Origin: Campylobacteraceae bacterium
Lineage (GTDB): Bacteria; Campylobacterota; Campylobacteria; Campylobacterales; Campylobacteraceae
Assembly (NCBI GenBank): GCA_031290675.1
Contig: JAITNC010000197.1
Span: forward strand, 1-13,883
Reading direction: 5' to 3'
DNA length: 13,883 bases
Shown here: piece after piece, positions 1 to 7,359 of the stretch
How the letters are laid out: each line of letters begins with the position of its first letter
Numbering within the stretch: position 1 is the first letter of the stretch
Notes under the pieces: generated by a model
What the model saw: the letters and a program-made list of their open reading frames with translations, nothing else
Database searches by the model: none
What the model was told of the DNA's origin: nothing
Position numbers and translations under genes: made by a program

Positions 1-530
1 GGGTCATAAAAGTACGGATGCTGAGGAATGAACTTTGTCAGCTCATCAAGCAGGTATGATTTGCCTTTAACGTGCTTTGTGGAAACGGGTATGAGCGCTT
101 TGAAGTTTGATTGATAATTTTGAAATTCTGTTATTTTACTCAGTACTTTCTCGTTTTTTACCATATCGCATTTTGTAAGCAGAACGATATGCGGCTTGCC
201 GGCGCTTTTGGCCAAAAAATCTTTATAACTCTGCAGACCGTCTGTTACGGGCGATAAAAACAGTATCAAATCGCAATCGCCCATAGCCTTCAATGCCTCT
301 TCAAGCATAAACTTGTTTAAAAGCTTTTCGCTTTCGTGGATACCCGGAGTATCTACAAATATAAATTGCGTATCGTTGTGCATTACTATTATATTGGCTC
401 TTTTTCTTGTAGCGTTTGCTTTTTTGGAAACCATCGCTATCTTTTCATCAACGAGCCAATTTAAAAGGGAGCTCTTTCCTGAGTTTGGTTTACCAACTAC
501 GGCGATGAAACCAGCTCTTTGTTCACTCAT
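1..530 (-). CDS. era: GTPase Era, partial (N-terminal GTPase domain only; C-terminus beyond the window)
   Basis: Era is a GTPase that binds 16S rRNA and assists maturation of the 30S ribosomal subunit. Translating back from the ATG at 530-528 gives MSEQRAGFIAVVGKPNSGKS, so the P-loop GKPNSGKS (G1) lies at residues 13-20. The G3 motif DTPG follows FIFV near residue 60. A G4-type motif TKCD follows IVLL. The switch I stretch reads NATRKR where many Era proteins have QTTRHR. About 176 codons are present, so the RNA-binding KH domain is missing only because the window ends. The start overlaps the hslU stop in an ATGA, so translation is probably coupled to hslU. The position as the last visible gene of argG-rplI-hslV-hslU-era supports the name. 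Identity is firm; the variant G2 and G4 residues are worth noting but look like lineage variation. Confidence 0.93.
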   Translation of the reverse strand, partial: MSEQRAGFIAVVGKPNSGKSSLLNWLVDEKIAMVSKKANATRKRANIIVMHNDTQFIFVDTPGIHESEKLLNKFMLEEALKAMGDCDLILFLSPVTDGLQSYKDFLAKSAGKPHIVLLTKCDMVKNEKVLSKITEFQNYQSNFKALIPVSTKHVKGKSYLLDELTKFIPQHPYFYD

Positions 531-1855
531 AAAATATACCTTGCGCTATCTTCGTCTTCTATTATAGTGTCAAGCTTATCGTGAACCAGTTTTGCGTCTA
601 CGTGCAAGCTCTCGCCTTTGTGTTCGTTTGCACTGAAGCTGATATCTTCGATAACCTTTTCAATGATAGTATGCAGCCTTCTTGCTCCTATATCTTCAGT
701 CTTTTCATTTGCTATGTAGGCTATTTTTGCTATTGCTAAAATGGCGTCATCGTCAAATATAAGCTCCACGCCCTCTGCGGAGAGCAGGGCTTTGTACTGG
801 CGCAGCAATGAGTTTCTTGGCTGAGTCAAAATCTTGTAAAGCGTTCCCTCATCAAGCGAGTTTAACTCCACTCTTAGAGGAAATCTGCCCTGAAGCTCGG
901 GAATAAGGTCGCTTGGCTTGCTTAGATGAAATGCACCCGCCGCTATAAATAGTATATGGTCGGTGTCGATAGTGCCGAGTTTTGTCGTAACGGCAGAGCC
1001 TTCTACTATCGGCAAAAGGTCGCGCTGAACTCCCTCTTTGCTCGGGTCTTGTCTGCCTTGCGAGGTTGAGGGTACGGCTATCTTGTCTATCTCGTCTATA
1101 AATATGATACCTTCTTCCTGTGCTCTTTGCACGGCTTCAAGTCTCATGGTTTCGTTATTTAGTATCTTGTCGGCGGCTTCGGCTTTTAGGGCTTCTTTGG
1201 CTTCTTTGACGGACATCTCTTTTTTTACATTTCCCGCTCCCGCGCTCAATATCCTGATAAAAGACTCTTGTACTTTTATCATATCGGGGGGCATATTTGT
1301 ATCGTTGCCGAACTCTCCGCTATTTTGCTGCAAATCAACTTCTATATTTAAACCATCAAGGTCGCCGGCTATGAGTCTCTCTCTCATCTTCTCATAACTC
1401 TGTTTATAAGCCAAACGTTTATCTTCGCTCGCACCTTTTGGAAGTGGCGGAAGTAGTTTTTCCAAGATGATTTTCTCTACATACTTCTCTATGCCTTCTC
1501 TGTTTTTCTCTTTGTGCTCGGCTTTGACGAGATTTAGCGCAGCCAATGCCAAGTCCCTCACCATAGACTCAACATCTCGCCCTACAAATCCTACTTCAGT
1601 GTATTTGCTCGCCTCAACCTTTACAAAGGGAAGATTCATCATCTTTGACAATCGTCTTGCTATTTCGGTTTTGCCCACACCTGTTGAGCCTATCATGAGG
1701 ATATTTTTCGGCATAACCTCTTCTTGCATCTCAAGCTCAAGCTGCAATCTTCTATATCTGTTTCTAAGTGCTATTGAGATGGATTTTTTCGCCTCAAACT
1801 GACCTATGATGTATTCGTCTAAATATGCGACAATCTCTTTTGGTGTTAGATTCAT
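527..1855 (-). CDS. hslU: HslU (ClpY), ATPase subunit of the HslUV protease
   Basis: HslU is the AAA+ unfoldase that feeds proteins into the HslV peptidase in the cytoplasm. The 442-aa product has the usual family length. Visible motifs are Walker A GSTGVGKT at residues 56-63, the pore loop GFVG at about 89-92 followed by RDVE, a variable intermediate domain at roughly 105-240, Walker B IIFIDEID at 250-257, and a sensor-2 region GARRLH at about 390-400. The extreme C-terminus SARYIL matches the tail that inserts into HslV. The pore loop has Phe where E. coli has Tyr (GYVG), a conservative aromatic change. The start overlaps the hslV stop by one base (TAATG) and the stop overlaps the era start (ATGA), as in a coupled operon. 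Confidence 0.97.
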   Translation of the reverse strand: MNLTPKEIVAYLDEYIIGQFEAKKSISIALRNRYRRLQLELEMQEEVMPKNILMIGSTGVGKTEIARRLSKMMNLPFVKVEASKYTEVGFVGRDVESMVRDLALAALNLVKAEHKEKNREGIEKYVEKIILEKLLPPLPKGASEDKRLAYKQSYEKMRERLIAGDLDGLNIEVDLQQNSGEFGNDTNMPPDMIKVQESFIRILSAGAGNVKKEMSVKEAKEALKAEAADKILNNETMRLEAVQRAQEEGIIFIDEIDKIAVPSTSQGRQDPSKEGVQRDLLPIVEGSAVTTKLGTIDTDHILFIAAGAFHLSKPSDLIPELQGRFPLRVELNSLDEGTLYKILTQPRNSLLRQYKALLSAEGVELIFDDDAILAIAKIAYIANEKTEDIGARRLHTIIEKVIEDISFSANEHKGESLHVDAKLVHDKLDTIIEDEDSARYIL

Positions 1856-2400
1856 TATTTTTTACTATCCTCTAAAGTGTAAGTTTTTATTGAGTGGTTC
1901 GTATATATACATATATCTGCTGCTATTTTCAAACTCTCTTTGATAAGCTCTTCCTCGTCAAGCTTGGCGTGCAGGTTCAAAGCGCGTGCGGCAGATATGG
2001 CGTAGTTCCCGCCGCTGCCTATGGCGGCTATTTGGGCATCTTCGGGTTCAACTACATCGCCTGTTCCGCTTAAGATGAAGATATGTTCTCTGTTGAGGAC
2101 AATCATCATAGCTTCCAAGCGGCGCAGGTATTTGTCCTTGCGCCACTCTTTTGAAAACTCAATAGCGGATTTGAGCAGGTCGCCTTTTTTTTGTTCTAAA
2201 ATATTTTCAAACATATCAAAAAGGTTGAAAGCGTCCGCCGTGCTTCCCGCAAATCCCGCCAAAACGCTGCCGTTGTGAAGTTTTCTTATCTTGACAGCGT
2301 TGCCTTTAAGTACGGTGTTTCCAAAAGTTACTTGGCCATCTCCGCCTATGACGGATTTGTTCTTGCCTTTTATCGCTAAAATGGTAGTTGCGTGGAACAT
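1855..2400 (-). CDS. hslV: HslV (ClpQ), peptidase subunit of the HslUV protease
   Basis: HslV is the threonine peptidase whose double ring is capped by HslU. The 181-aa protein begins MFHATTIL, and in this family the catalytic residue is the first Thr of the TT pair, here Thr5. Met removal alone would not expose it, so a four-residue propeptide MFHA must be cut off; this differs from E. coli, where Thr follows Met directly. The conserved GGDGQVT stretch follows near residue 20, then [20 protein letters not shown] and IGSGGNYA, all typical of HslV. A purine-rich GGAGAG ribosome site lies in the last codons of rplI, only 2 nt upstream as a gene gap. The start is supported by that site and by the short N-terminus, which I recall as typical of Helicobacter/Campylobacter homologues. 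Confidence 0.96.
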   Translation of the reverse strand: MFHATTILAIKGKNKSVIGGDGQVTFGNTVLKGNAVKIRKLHNGSVLAGFAGSTADAFNLFDMFENILEQKKGDLLKSAIEFSKEWRKDKYLRRLEAMMIVLNREHIFILSGTGDVVEPEDAQIAAIGSGGNYAISAARALNLHAKLDEEELIKESLKIAADICIYTNHSIKTYTLEDSKK

Positions 2401-2402
2401 AG

Positions 2403-2849
2403 CTACTCTCCGACTATCTCTATTTTGAGGTTGGAGTGTATTCCGTGACCCATTTTTATGGAGATATCAAAAAGCCCCGTGCTTTTGATGGGCAGCTCTA
2501 TCTCAATGTGTTTTTTGTCTATCTCTATCTTGTGCTGGACTTCCAACTCTTTGGCTATCTCGTCTTTTGTAACTGCGCCGAAAAGGCTTCCGTTTGCGCC
2601 CAAAGAGCGTTTGATGATGAGCGTTGTCGCCGCAAGTGTTTTGCTTATCTCGTGCAGTTTTGCTATCGCCGCTGCTTCTTGCTCGGCTTTTCTTTTTTCT
2701 CCAGCTTCGTACTGGCGCAAAACATCAGTAGTAGCGAGTTTTGCAAGACCTTTGCCTATGAGAAAGTTTTTGCCGTAACCGTCTTTGACGTCTTTGATTT
2801 CGCCTGTTTTTCCAAGCCCTTTTATGTCTTTAATCAATAAAACTTTCAT
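2403..2849 (-). CDS. rplI: 50S ribosomal protein bL9
   Basis: bL9 binds 23S rRNA at the base of the L1 stalk and helps hold reading frame. The 148-aa length is standard. The N-terminal domain shows the bL9 signature from about residue 11 (GLGKTGEI) through [13 protein letters not shown], with the two Gly/Asn-rich RNA-contacting segments. A charged, Ala/Glu-rich helix ([17 protein letters not shown]) links it to the C-terminal domain, which includes [11 protein letters not shown]. The ribosome site GGGAGAA sits about 3 nt before the ATG at 2849. It lies 24 nt downstream of argG and 2 nt upstream of hslV, so it is probably transcribed from the argG promoter together with the protease genes. Confidence 0.97.
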   Translation of the reverse strand: MKVLLIKDIKGLGKTGEIKDVKDGYGKNFLIGKGLAKLATTDVLRQYEAGEKRKAEQEAAAIAKLHEISKTLAATTLIIKRSLGANGSLFGAVTKDEIAKELEVQHKIEIDKKHIEIELPIKSTGLFDISIKMGHGIHSNLKIEIVGE

Positions 2850-2873
2850 AATTCTCCCTTTCAGATAAAAATA

Positions 2874-4112
2874 CTATTTTTTCTCTTTTTTGCTCTGTGC
2901 CAATCTGTTTTTGCCGCTTATGATAAAGCGCAATGCGTTGAGTTTGATAAAGCCCGCAGCGTCTTTTTGGTTGTAAACTTCATCTTCTTCAAATGTTGAA
3001 AACGCTTGGTTGAAAAGGTTGTCGGTTTTTGAATCTCTGCCGATGATTATCACATTGCCTTTATATAGTTTGACTCTGACTGTGCCGTTGACGCTCTCTT
3101 GCGATTTGTTGATAGCGGCTTGAAGCATTTCTCTCTCCGGGCTGAACCAAAAACCGTTATAGATGAGGCTCGCAAATCGTGGCATAAGCTCATCTTTGAG
3201 GTGCGCCGCTTCTCTGTCAAGTGTGATACTTTCTATGGCTCTGTGTGCTTTAAGCATGATAGTGCCGCCTGGAGTTTCATAACAGCCTCTGGATTTCATA
3301 CCGACATATCTGTTTTCAACTATATCAAGTCTTCCTACGCCGTGTTTTGAGCCGAGTTCGTTGAGTTGTGTGAGCATAGAAGCAGGGGATAATGCTTTGC
3401 CGTTGAGTTTTACAGGGTCGCCGTTTTTGTACTCAAGCTCTATAACTTCAGCCTTGTCGGGGGCGTTTAGAGGGTCTACTGTCCATCTCCACATGCTATC
3501 TTCAGGCTCTTGATTTGGGTCTTCAAGCACCAACCCCTCATAAGATATATGAAGTAGGTTTGCGTCCATAGAGTAGGGCGATTTGTTGCCTTTTTTCTCT
3601 ATGCTGATGCCGTGTTTTGAGGCGTATTGTAAGAGTTTCTCGCGAGAGTTCAAGTCCCACTCTCTCCAAGGCGCTATGATAGTCAAGTCCGGATTGAAAC
3701 TAAGATATCCTATCTCAAATCGCACTTGGTCGTTGCCTTTGCCTGTAGCTCCGTGTGATACGGCGTCTGCGCCTGTGAGTTTTGCTATCTCAGCTTGACG
3801 TTTTGCTATCAAAGGTCTGGCTATGGAAGTTCCCAACAGATACTCGCCCTCGTATATGGCGTTCGCACGAAACATCGGGAAAACAAAATCCCTCACAAAC
3901 TCCTCTTTCAAATCCTCAATGAAAATATTTTCAGGTTTTATGCCGAGCGATATGGCTTTTTTGCGTGCAGGCTCAAGCTCTTCGCCTTGACCTATATCGG
4001 CAGTGAAAGTTACCACCTCACACTTATACTCATCTTGAAGCCATTTTAGTATTATGCTTGTATCAAGTCCGCCGGAATACGCCAAAACTACTTTTTTGAC
4101 ATCTTTTTTCAT
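2874..4112 (-). CDS. argG: Argininosuccinate synthase
   Basis: ArgG joins citrulline and aspartate with ATP to make argininosuccinate, the next-to-last step of arginine synthesis. The protein has the ATP pyrophosphatase loop AYSGGLDTS at residues 11-19, then [13 protein letters not shown], an [11 protein letters not shown] segment and [10 protein letters not shown], all typical of type-1 ArgG. It is 412 aa from the chosen start. I use the ATG at 4112 rather than the in-frame TTG at 4118 because the AAGGA ribosome site (4120-4124) lies 7 nt before the ATG but only 1 nt before the TTG. It is the first gene of the minus-strand operon, with a TATAAT box about 50 nt upstream. The C-terminus is Lys-rich (AQSKKEKK). 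Confidence 0.97.
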   Translation of the reverse strand: MKKDVKKVVLAYSGGLDTSIILKWLQDEYKCEVVTFTADIGQGEELEPARKKAISLGIKPENIFIEDLKEEFVRDFVFPMFRANAIYEGEYLLGTSIARPLIAKRQAEIAKLTGADAVSHGATGKGNDQVRFEIGYLSFNPDLTIIAPWREWDLNSREKLLQYASKHGISIEKKGNKSPYSMDANLLHISYEGLVLEDPNQEPEDSMWRWTVDPLNAPDKAEVIELEYKNGDPVKLNGKALSPASMLTQLNELGSKHGVGRLDIVENRYVGMKSRGCYETPGGTIMLKAHRAIESITLDREAAHLKDELMPRFASLIYNGFWFSPEREMLQAAINKSQESVNGTVRVKLYKGNVIIIGRDSKTDNLFNQAFSTFEEDEVYNQKDAAGFIKLNALRFIISGKNRLAQSKKEKK

Positions 4113-4119
4113 AGTCAAA

Positions 4120-4124
4120 TCCTT
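4120..4124 (-). promoter_or_regulatory. Ribosome binding site that fixes the argG start
   Basis: Read on the minus strand this is AAGGA. It is 7 nt from the ATG at 4112 and 1 nt from the competing TTG at 4118, so it favours the ATG. Confidence 0.7.
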
Positions 4125-4165
4125 TTGAATTCAAATATTGATTTTAAAAGCCAATAATAACCAAA

Positions 4166-4171
4166 ATTATA
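4166..4171 (-). promoter_or_regulatory. Candidate -10 box of the argG operon
   Basis: The minus strand reads a perfect TATAAT inside an AT-rich stretch (TTAATATAATTTT), about 54 nt upstream of the argG ATG. No good -35 box is visible at 16-18 nt, which is common for sigma-70 promoters in Campylobacterota. The call rests on one hexamer and the divergent position. Confidence 0.5.
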
Positions 4172-4212
4172 TTAATTGACTATTACACATAAGCTTCTCA
4201 TTTACACGCAAG

Positions 4213-4221
4213 TGCTAAAAT
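4213..4221 (+). promoter_or_regulatory. Candidate extended -10 of the lipoprotein gene
   Basis: The sequence TGCTAAAAT is an extended -10 (TGn followed by TAAAAT), ending 26 nt before the ATG at 4248. A strong ribosome site AAGGAGA (4234-4240) lies between. TTTACA at 4201-4206 is too close to serve as a -35 box. Confidence 0.4.
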
Positions 4222-4247
4222 AAGTATTTATACAAGGAGATACTCTT

Positions 4248-4685
4248 ATGAAAAATATACTTATTTTAGTAGCAGTGCTCTTACTGCTAGGCGGTTGTGT
4301 GTCAAAACACGATGTAACGCTCGTCGGTTTCAATACGGAAGGCGTTTTGAAGGGTGTATTTGACGAATCAAAAGACACCGTTACGGTTGTTATGCCTGAC
4401 GGCGAAGTTTTGAGCGGCGGATACAGTTCGCTTGAGCGCGAAGAACCCGTATCTTTCTCAAATACGTTTGGCTACTCAAGTGGCAGCAGATACGGCCGAG
4501 GCGGGAGTTTTGGCGGCGTAGGAATAGGACTTAACTTTGGTTATGAATCTACAAAATACGCTCTTCTCACAAGTGAAACCTCCACTTTGAAAATGGAGAT
4601 ACTGATGACTATAAAAAGCTGGTCTAAAAATGGCTTTGGAGAGGCGAAAACGAACGATGGAAGGGAGTATAAGATACAGTTTTAA
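4248..4685 (+). CDS. Small glycine-rich outer-membrane lipoprotein, function unknown
   Basis: I do not recognise a named family. The 145-aa product opens with a signal peptide whose lipobox is LGGC (residues 14-17), so Cys17 should be lipidated. The residue after Cys is Val, not Asp, which by the E. coli Lol rule points to the outer membrane. The mature part is beta-rich. It begins with a short repeat of the type VTLVGF..GVLKGVFD then VTVVMPDGEVLSGGY. A Gly/Ser-rich, low-complexity segment follows at about residues 78-105. The last third (YALLTSETSTLKMEI, then NDGREYKIQF) resembles small proteobacterial lipoproteins that end in a DG-x-x-Y strand. The start is supported by AAGGAGA 7 nt upstream. 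The gene stands alone, divergent from argG and convergent with the permease gene. Confidence 0.8.
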   Translation: MKNILILVAVLLLLGGCVSKHDVTLVGFNTEGVLKGVFDESKDTVTVVMPDGEVLSGGYSSLEREEPVSFSNTFGYSSGSRYGRGGSFGGVGIGLNFGYESTKYALLTSETSTLKMEILMTIKSWSKNGFGEAKTNDGREYKIQF

Positions 4686-4702
4686 AAAGGCATAAGTGAG
4701 TG

Positions 4703-4744
4703 GAACTCTTTACATACAAAAATAATTTTATACGCAAAGAGTTC
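4703..4744. repeat. 9-bp inverted repeat between convergent genes (possible weak terminator)
   Basis: GAACTCTTT at 4703-4711 is the exact reverse complement of AAAGAGTTC at 4736-4744, with a 24-nt AT-rich loop. It sits between the lipoprotein stop (4685) and the permease stop (4750), where a bidirectional terminator would be expected. There is no GC-rich stem or T-tract, so terminator function is only a guess. Confidence 0.35.
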
Positions 4745-4749
4745 GCAGC

Positions 4750-5382
4750 TTATTGTATAGTAGGAGCAAGCGGTAATTTTTCGTCACTCTCGCTACACAT
4801 CTTGCCAATCGGCAAAATCTCTCTTTTCATATGTATATTTAACACATTTGCGGCACTGCCGTAAAACGACAAAAGGGCGATGAGAAGTTCGGCTATGCCC
4901 GCTACGACTTTCGCTACCGCCGGCGATATGCCAAATCCATAACATGTAAGCGCTATAAAAAGAACATCAATAGCGACGAAAATAGCGAACAATACGCCGT
5001 TTGTCGTGCTTGCGCCTATCGTCATATATATCGTAAAGATGAGATACCCCAGATATAAAAAGCCGAGCTGTGTTGTGAAATCCCCCTCGTAGCCTTGGAA
5101 CATAAACCACCACGTAAGCGCGATAGTAACCCAAAACATTCCATAGCCCATAAACGCCAACCCGCCGAAGACATTTTGTTTTTTGTAGTCCAAAACGCCG
5201 GCGATAAGCTGAATAAAACCGCCCAAAATCAGCGCACAGGGCAAAATACCGATAGTTCCGACAGATAGACCCAATTTTTCACTGGACGCTACCAGCGTAA
5301 CCATAGCCAAGCCAAATAGCCCCAAAGCAGATGGGTCTGGTTGTTTGGAGGCAATCTCCACAACCTTGATGTCATTTTCCAT
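4750..5382 (-). CDS. GPR1/FUN34/YaaH (SatP-like) acetate/succinate transporter
   Basis: This inner-membrane protein (210 aa) belongs to the acetate uptake family that includes E. coli SatP, which imports acetate and succinate with protons. It has about six hydrophobic helices. The first is preceded by DPSALGLFGLAM, which corresponds to the family signature NPAPLGL. Other conserved points are GGFIQLIAGVLDYKKQNVFG, the aromatic motif MGYGMFW, and an ILPIG tail close to the SatP C-terminus. The signature departs from consensus (Asn to Asp, Ala to Ser, Pro to Ala), so the exact substrate is uncertain. A ribosome site AAGGAAA lies about 6 nt before the ATG. The gene diverges from the fqrB-like gene, which suggests a link to acetate/pyruvate metabolism. 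Confidence 0.88.
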   Translation of the reverse strand: MENDIKVVEIASKQPDPSALGLFGLAMVTLVASSEKLGLSVGTIGILPCALILGGFIQLIAGVLDYKKQNVFGGLAFMGYGMFWVTIALTWWFMFQGYEGDFTTQLGFLYLGYLIFTIYMTIGASTTNGVLFAIFVAIDVLFIALTCYGFGISPAVAKVVAGIAELLIALLSFYGSAANVLNIHMKREILPIGKMCSESDEKLPLAPTIQ

Positions 5383-5412
5383 AATTGTTTCCTTAGTGTT
5401 GAGATATCTCCT

Positions 5413-5442
5413 ATTGTAGAGGCAGATATTAAACTTTTACAA
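5413..5442 (-). promoter_or_regulatory. Candidate sigma-70 promoter of the SatP-like gene
   Basis: On the minus strand TTGTAA (5442-5437) and TACAAT (5418-5413) are separated by 18 nt and lie about 30 nt before the start codon. Both hexamers are partial matches to TTGACA/TATAAT. Confidence 0.4.
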
Positions 5443-5559
5443 AATATGCTCATATAAAAATAAAAAAGCCTTAATTACGTTACTAAATTACACAATGTTA
5501 GACATATATAGTTAATATATAATTATTGTTATTTTTTAAAGATAGTGATATATAGGCTA

Positions 5560-5600
5560 TTTGTAACATAAAGTATGTATTATCATATATATGTTACAAA
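5560..5600. repeat. 11-bp perfect inverted repeat, possible operator
   Basis: TTTGTAACATA (5560-5570) is the exact reverse complement of TATGTTACAAA (5590-5600). The arms are 30 bp apart centre to centre, close to three helical turns, so two protein dimers or one spanning protein could contact one DNA face. It lies upstream of both divergent genes. Hairpin use is less likely because the loop is 19 nt and the stem is AT-rich. Confidence 0.55.
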
Positions 5601-5651
5601 ACGATACATCTAATCCAAGTATTGAGCAGTGCAAAAAAATCAAAAAAACTT

Positions 5652-5657
5652 TATAAT
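5652..5657 (+). promoter_or_regulatory. Candidate -10 box of the fqrB-like operon
   Basis: A perfect TATAAT lies 62 nt before the ATG at 5720. No convincing -35 box is present. A second, weaker candidate is TATACA at 5696-5701. Confidence 0.4.
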
Positions 5658-5719
5658 TCAACACTAAAGGAAAAAGTGCTACTATTTTTGATTTTATACA
5701 TACAAAAGGTTAAATTAAT

Positions 5720-6670
5720 ATGCAAAAGATATACGATGTTGTTATCATAGGGGGAGGGCCTGCCGGTGTCGGAGCGGCCGTTGAAACGAGTATTTTGGGT
5801 ATCAAAAATATTTTATTGATAGAGAAGGGCGATAACCATTCGCAGACTATCAGAAAATTTTACAAAGACAATAAAAGAGTGGACAAAGACTATAAAGGGC
5901 AGGTCGTAAACCTCGAGGGACATATAGACTTTATGGACGGAAGCAAAGAAAGCACGCTTGATTATTTTGACAAACTTTTAGACCAAGAGGCGATAGATAC
6001 GGCTTTTAACAGCGAGGTTGAGAGCGTGGAGAGTGCTGAGGGTATCTTTAGAGTTACGACGTTCAAGGCGGGGTATCTCGCCAAAATCGTCATCATCGCT
6101 ATCGGTCGTATGGGACGCCCAAATAAGCCTGAATACAAAATACCGCCGTCCATATCCGATATAGTAAATTTCAACCTTGATAAATGTACGCAAGGCGAGA
6201 GTATTTTGGTCGTGGGTGGTGGAAATTCGGCGGCAGAGTACGCTATAGGTTTGGCAAATGAAAACAAAGTAACGCTGAATTACCGAAAGGCTGAGTTCAC
6301 GAGGCTAAATGAGCTTAATGAGCGAATATTGCTTGATTTTAACAAAAGCGGCAAGTTAGCGTTCAGGCTCGGCACAGATATAGTTTCTCTCGAAGGGGAG
6401 GGCGGCAATGTCAAGGTAAACTTCAGCGATGGCGAAACAGCAACATTTTCACGTGTTATTTACGCCATCGGCGGCACTACTCCTGTTGAGTTTTTGAAAA
6501 AATGCAATATTGAGTTGAACGATAACGGATATCCGATAATCAACGACAATTACGAAACAAATGTGAAAAATCTCTACATTTGCGGCGATATCACGACCAC
6601 GCACGGAGGCTCTATCGCGCTCGCCCTCAACCAGTCTTACCAGATAATAACCCACACGTTCGCAAAATGA
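5720..6670 (+). CDS. fqrB: FAD/NAD(P)-dependent oxidoreductase, FqrB-like flavodoxin:quinone reductase
   Basis: The 316-aa protein has the two-dinucleotide-fold layout of thioredoxin reductases but no CxxC active site. Motifs are the FAD-binding GGGPAG at residues 11-16, the NAD(P)H-binding VVGGGNSAAEYA from about 164, an ATG-type AIGGTTP near 250, and the FAD-closing CGD at 288-290. The segments KRVDKDYKGQVV and GRMGRPNKP closely resemble what I recall of Helicobacter pylori HP1164 and Campylobacter Cj0559. Those enzymes (FqrB) move electrons between NADPH and flavodoxin, the partner of pyruvate oxidoreductase. Function here is inferred from that resemblance; another thioredoxin-reductase-like flavoprotein is possible. 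AAAGG lies 9 nt before the ATG. The stop overlaps the next gene's start as ATGA. It heads a six-gene plus-strand block. Confidence 0.82.
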   Translation: MQKIYDVVIIGGGPAGVGAAVETSILGIKNILLIEKGDNHSQTIRKFYKDNKRVDKDYKGQVVNLEGHIDFMDGSKESTLDYFDKLLDQEAIDTAFNSEVESVESAEGIFRVTTFKAGYLAKIVIIAIGRMGRPNKPEYKIPPSISDIVNFNLDKCTQGESILVVGGGNSAAEYAIGLANENKVTLNYRKAEFTRLNELNERILLDFNKSGKLAFRLGTDIVSLEGEGGNVKVNFSDGETATFSRVIYAIGGTTPVEFLKKCNIELNDNGYPIINDNYETNVKNLYICGDITTTHGGSIALALNQSYQIITHTFAK

Positions 6671-7359
6671 CACTTTATCAATACGCCAAAGGTTATCGTT
6701 ATACGAGCGATACGATGTTTTTGTACCATTTCGCGAGGTCTTTCAGACCAAAAGGCAGCGTGCTTGATGTTGGCTGTGGGTGCGGGATATTGGGGCTTTT
6801 GCTCAAGCGGGATTTTCCCTCCACAACTTTGAGTATGATAGACATACAAGAGGAGCATACGTCGCTTGCGGAGAAAAATGCCGCAGAGAACAGGCTTGGG
6901 GCTGATGTGATAAGGGGCGATTTTATGGCGTATGATTTTGGCGAAAAGTTTGATTTTGTCGTATCAAATCCGCCTTTTTATCACGAAAATACGAAAAAAA
7001 GCGAGGATAAAAGCCTTATCATCAGCCGATACGCCACTTCGCTGCCGCTTGATAGATTTTTGGCGAAAAGTTTTGATATTTTGAAGCCAAAAGGCTCTCT
7101 CATCTTCTGTTACGACGCGAAACAGATAGAGGATATATTTGTGTTGAGTGCGAAAAACAGGCTCAAAGTCTGTGATATCTGCTTTGTCTATCCGAGGGCG
7201 GACAAAGAGTGTTCGCTGCTCTTGGTGATGGTCAAAAAAGAGTCCAACTCTTTTGTCAAGATACATTCGCCGCTTTTTGTTTTTGACGGCGAGAGTTACT
7301 CAAAAGGTACGAAAGAGATTTTTCTCATGGCTGATACGAGGAGCGTTGATTGGGCATAA
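6667..7359 (+). CDS. TrmN6-like SAM-dependent tRNA/RNA adenine N6-methyltransferase
   Basis: The protein (230 aa) has a class I methyltransferase fold: the SAM-binding motif VLDVGCGCG at residues 32-40, an acidic turn MIDIQ that should hold the ribose, and the catalytic NPPFY at 101-105. NPPF/Y marks enzymes that methylate an exocyclic amino group. With the short N-terminus (TLYQYAKGYRYTSDT), it fits the YfiC/TrmN6 group, which in E. coli makes m6A37 in tRNA-Val. The RNA target here is inferred. I use the ATG at 6667, not an upstream in-frame start at 6580, because upstream codons lie wholly inside the fqrB-like gene, give no domain extension, and the ATGA overlap suggests coupling. Campylobacter jejuni has, as I recall, a methyltransferase gene (Cj0495) in the same place. 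Confidence 0.85.
   Translation: MTLYQYAKGYRYTSDTMFLYHFARSFRPKGSVLDVGCGCGILGLLLKRDFPSTTLSMIDIQEEHTSLAEKNAAENRLGADVIRGDFMAYDFGEKFDFVVSNPPFYHENTKKSEDKSLIISRYATSLPLDRFLAKSFDILKPKGSLIFCYDAKQIEDIFVLSAKNRLKVCDICFVYPRADKECSLLLVMVKKESNSFVKIHSPLFVFDGESYSKGTKEIFLMADTRSVDWA
7338..7343 (+). promoter_or_regulatory. Ribosome binding site supporting a TTG start
   Basis: GAGGAG lies 6 nt before TTG at 7350 and inside the end of the methyltransferase gene. It is the main reason to accept a TTG start for the following YkgJ-family gene. Confidence 0.65.

Larger units (their letters stand above)
5383..5719. other. AT-rich divergent intergenic control region
   Basis: This 337-bp stretch between two divergent starts holds no credible gene. 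It contains candidate promoters for both genes, the 11-bp inverted repeat at 5560-5600, and two inverted copies of a leader motif (TCAACACTAAGGAAA on the minus strand at 5402-5388, and the same with one extra A on the plus strand at 5658-5673). Several runs of alternating A/T (for example TATATATAGTTAATATATAA) may be bent or easily melted DNA. Confidence 0.6.

Noticed and set aside
1038..1802. Plus-strand frames opposite hslU
   Set aside because: Ser/Leu/Phe-rich antisense frames typical of the complement of a real gene, with no supporting signals.
2436..2840. Plus-strand frame of 134 aa opposite rplI
   Set aside because: It is antisense to a complete, well-conserved ribosomal protein gene and has a Phe/Cys-rich composition not seen in real proteins here.
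4703..4744. Strong rho-independent terminator between the convergent genes
   Set aside because: The stem is only 9 bp, AT-rich, with a 24-nt loop and no T-tract; listed as a plain inverted repeat instead.
6580..6666. Upstream extension of the methyltransferase gene
   Set aside because: It lies inside the FqrB-like coding region and adds unrelated residues; the ATGA start at 6667 fits family length.
5720..6670. Classical thioredoxin reductase (trxB)
   Set aside because: No CxxC redox-active pair is present between the nucleotide-binding domains, and the sequence fits the FqrB-like group better.
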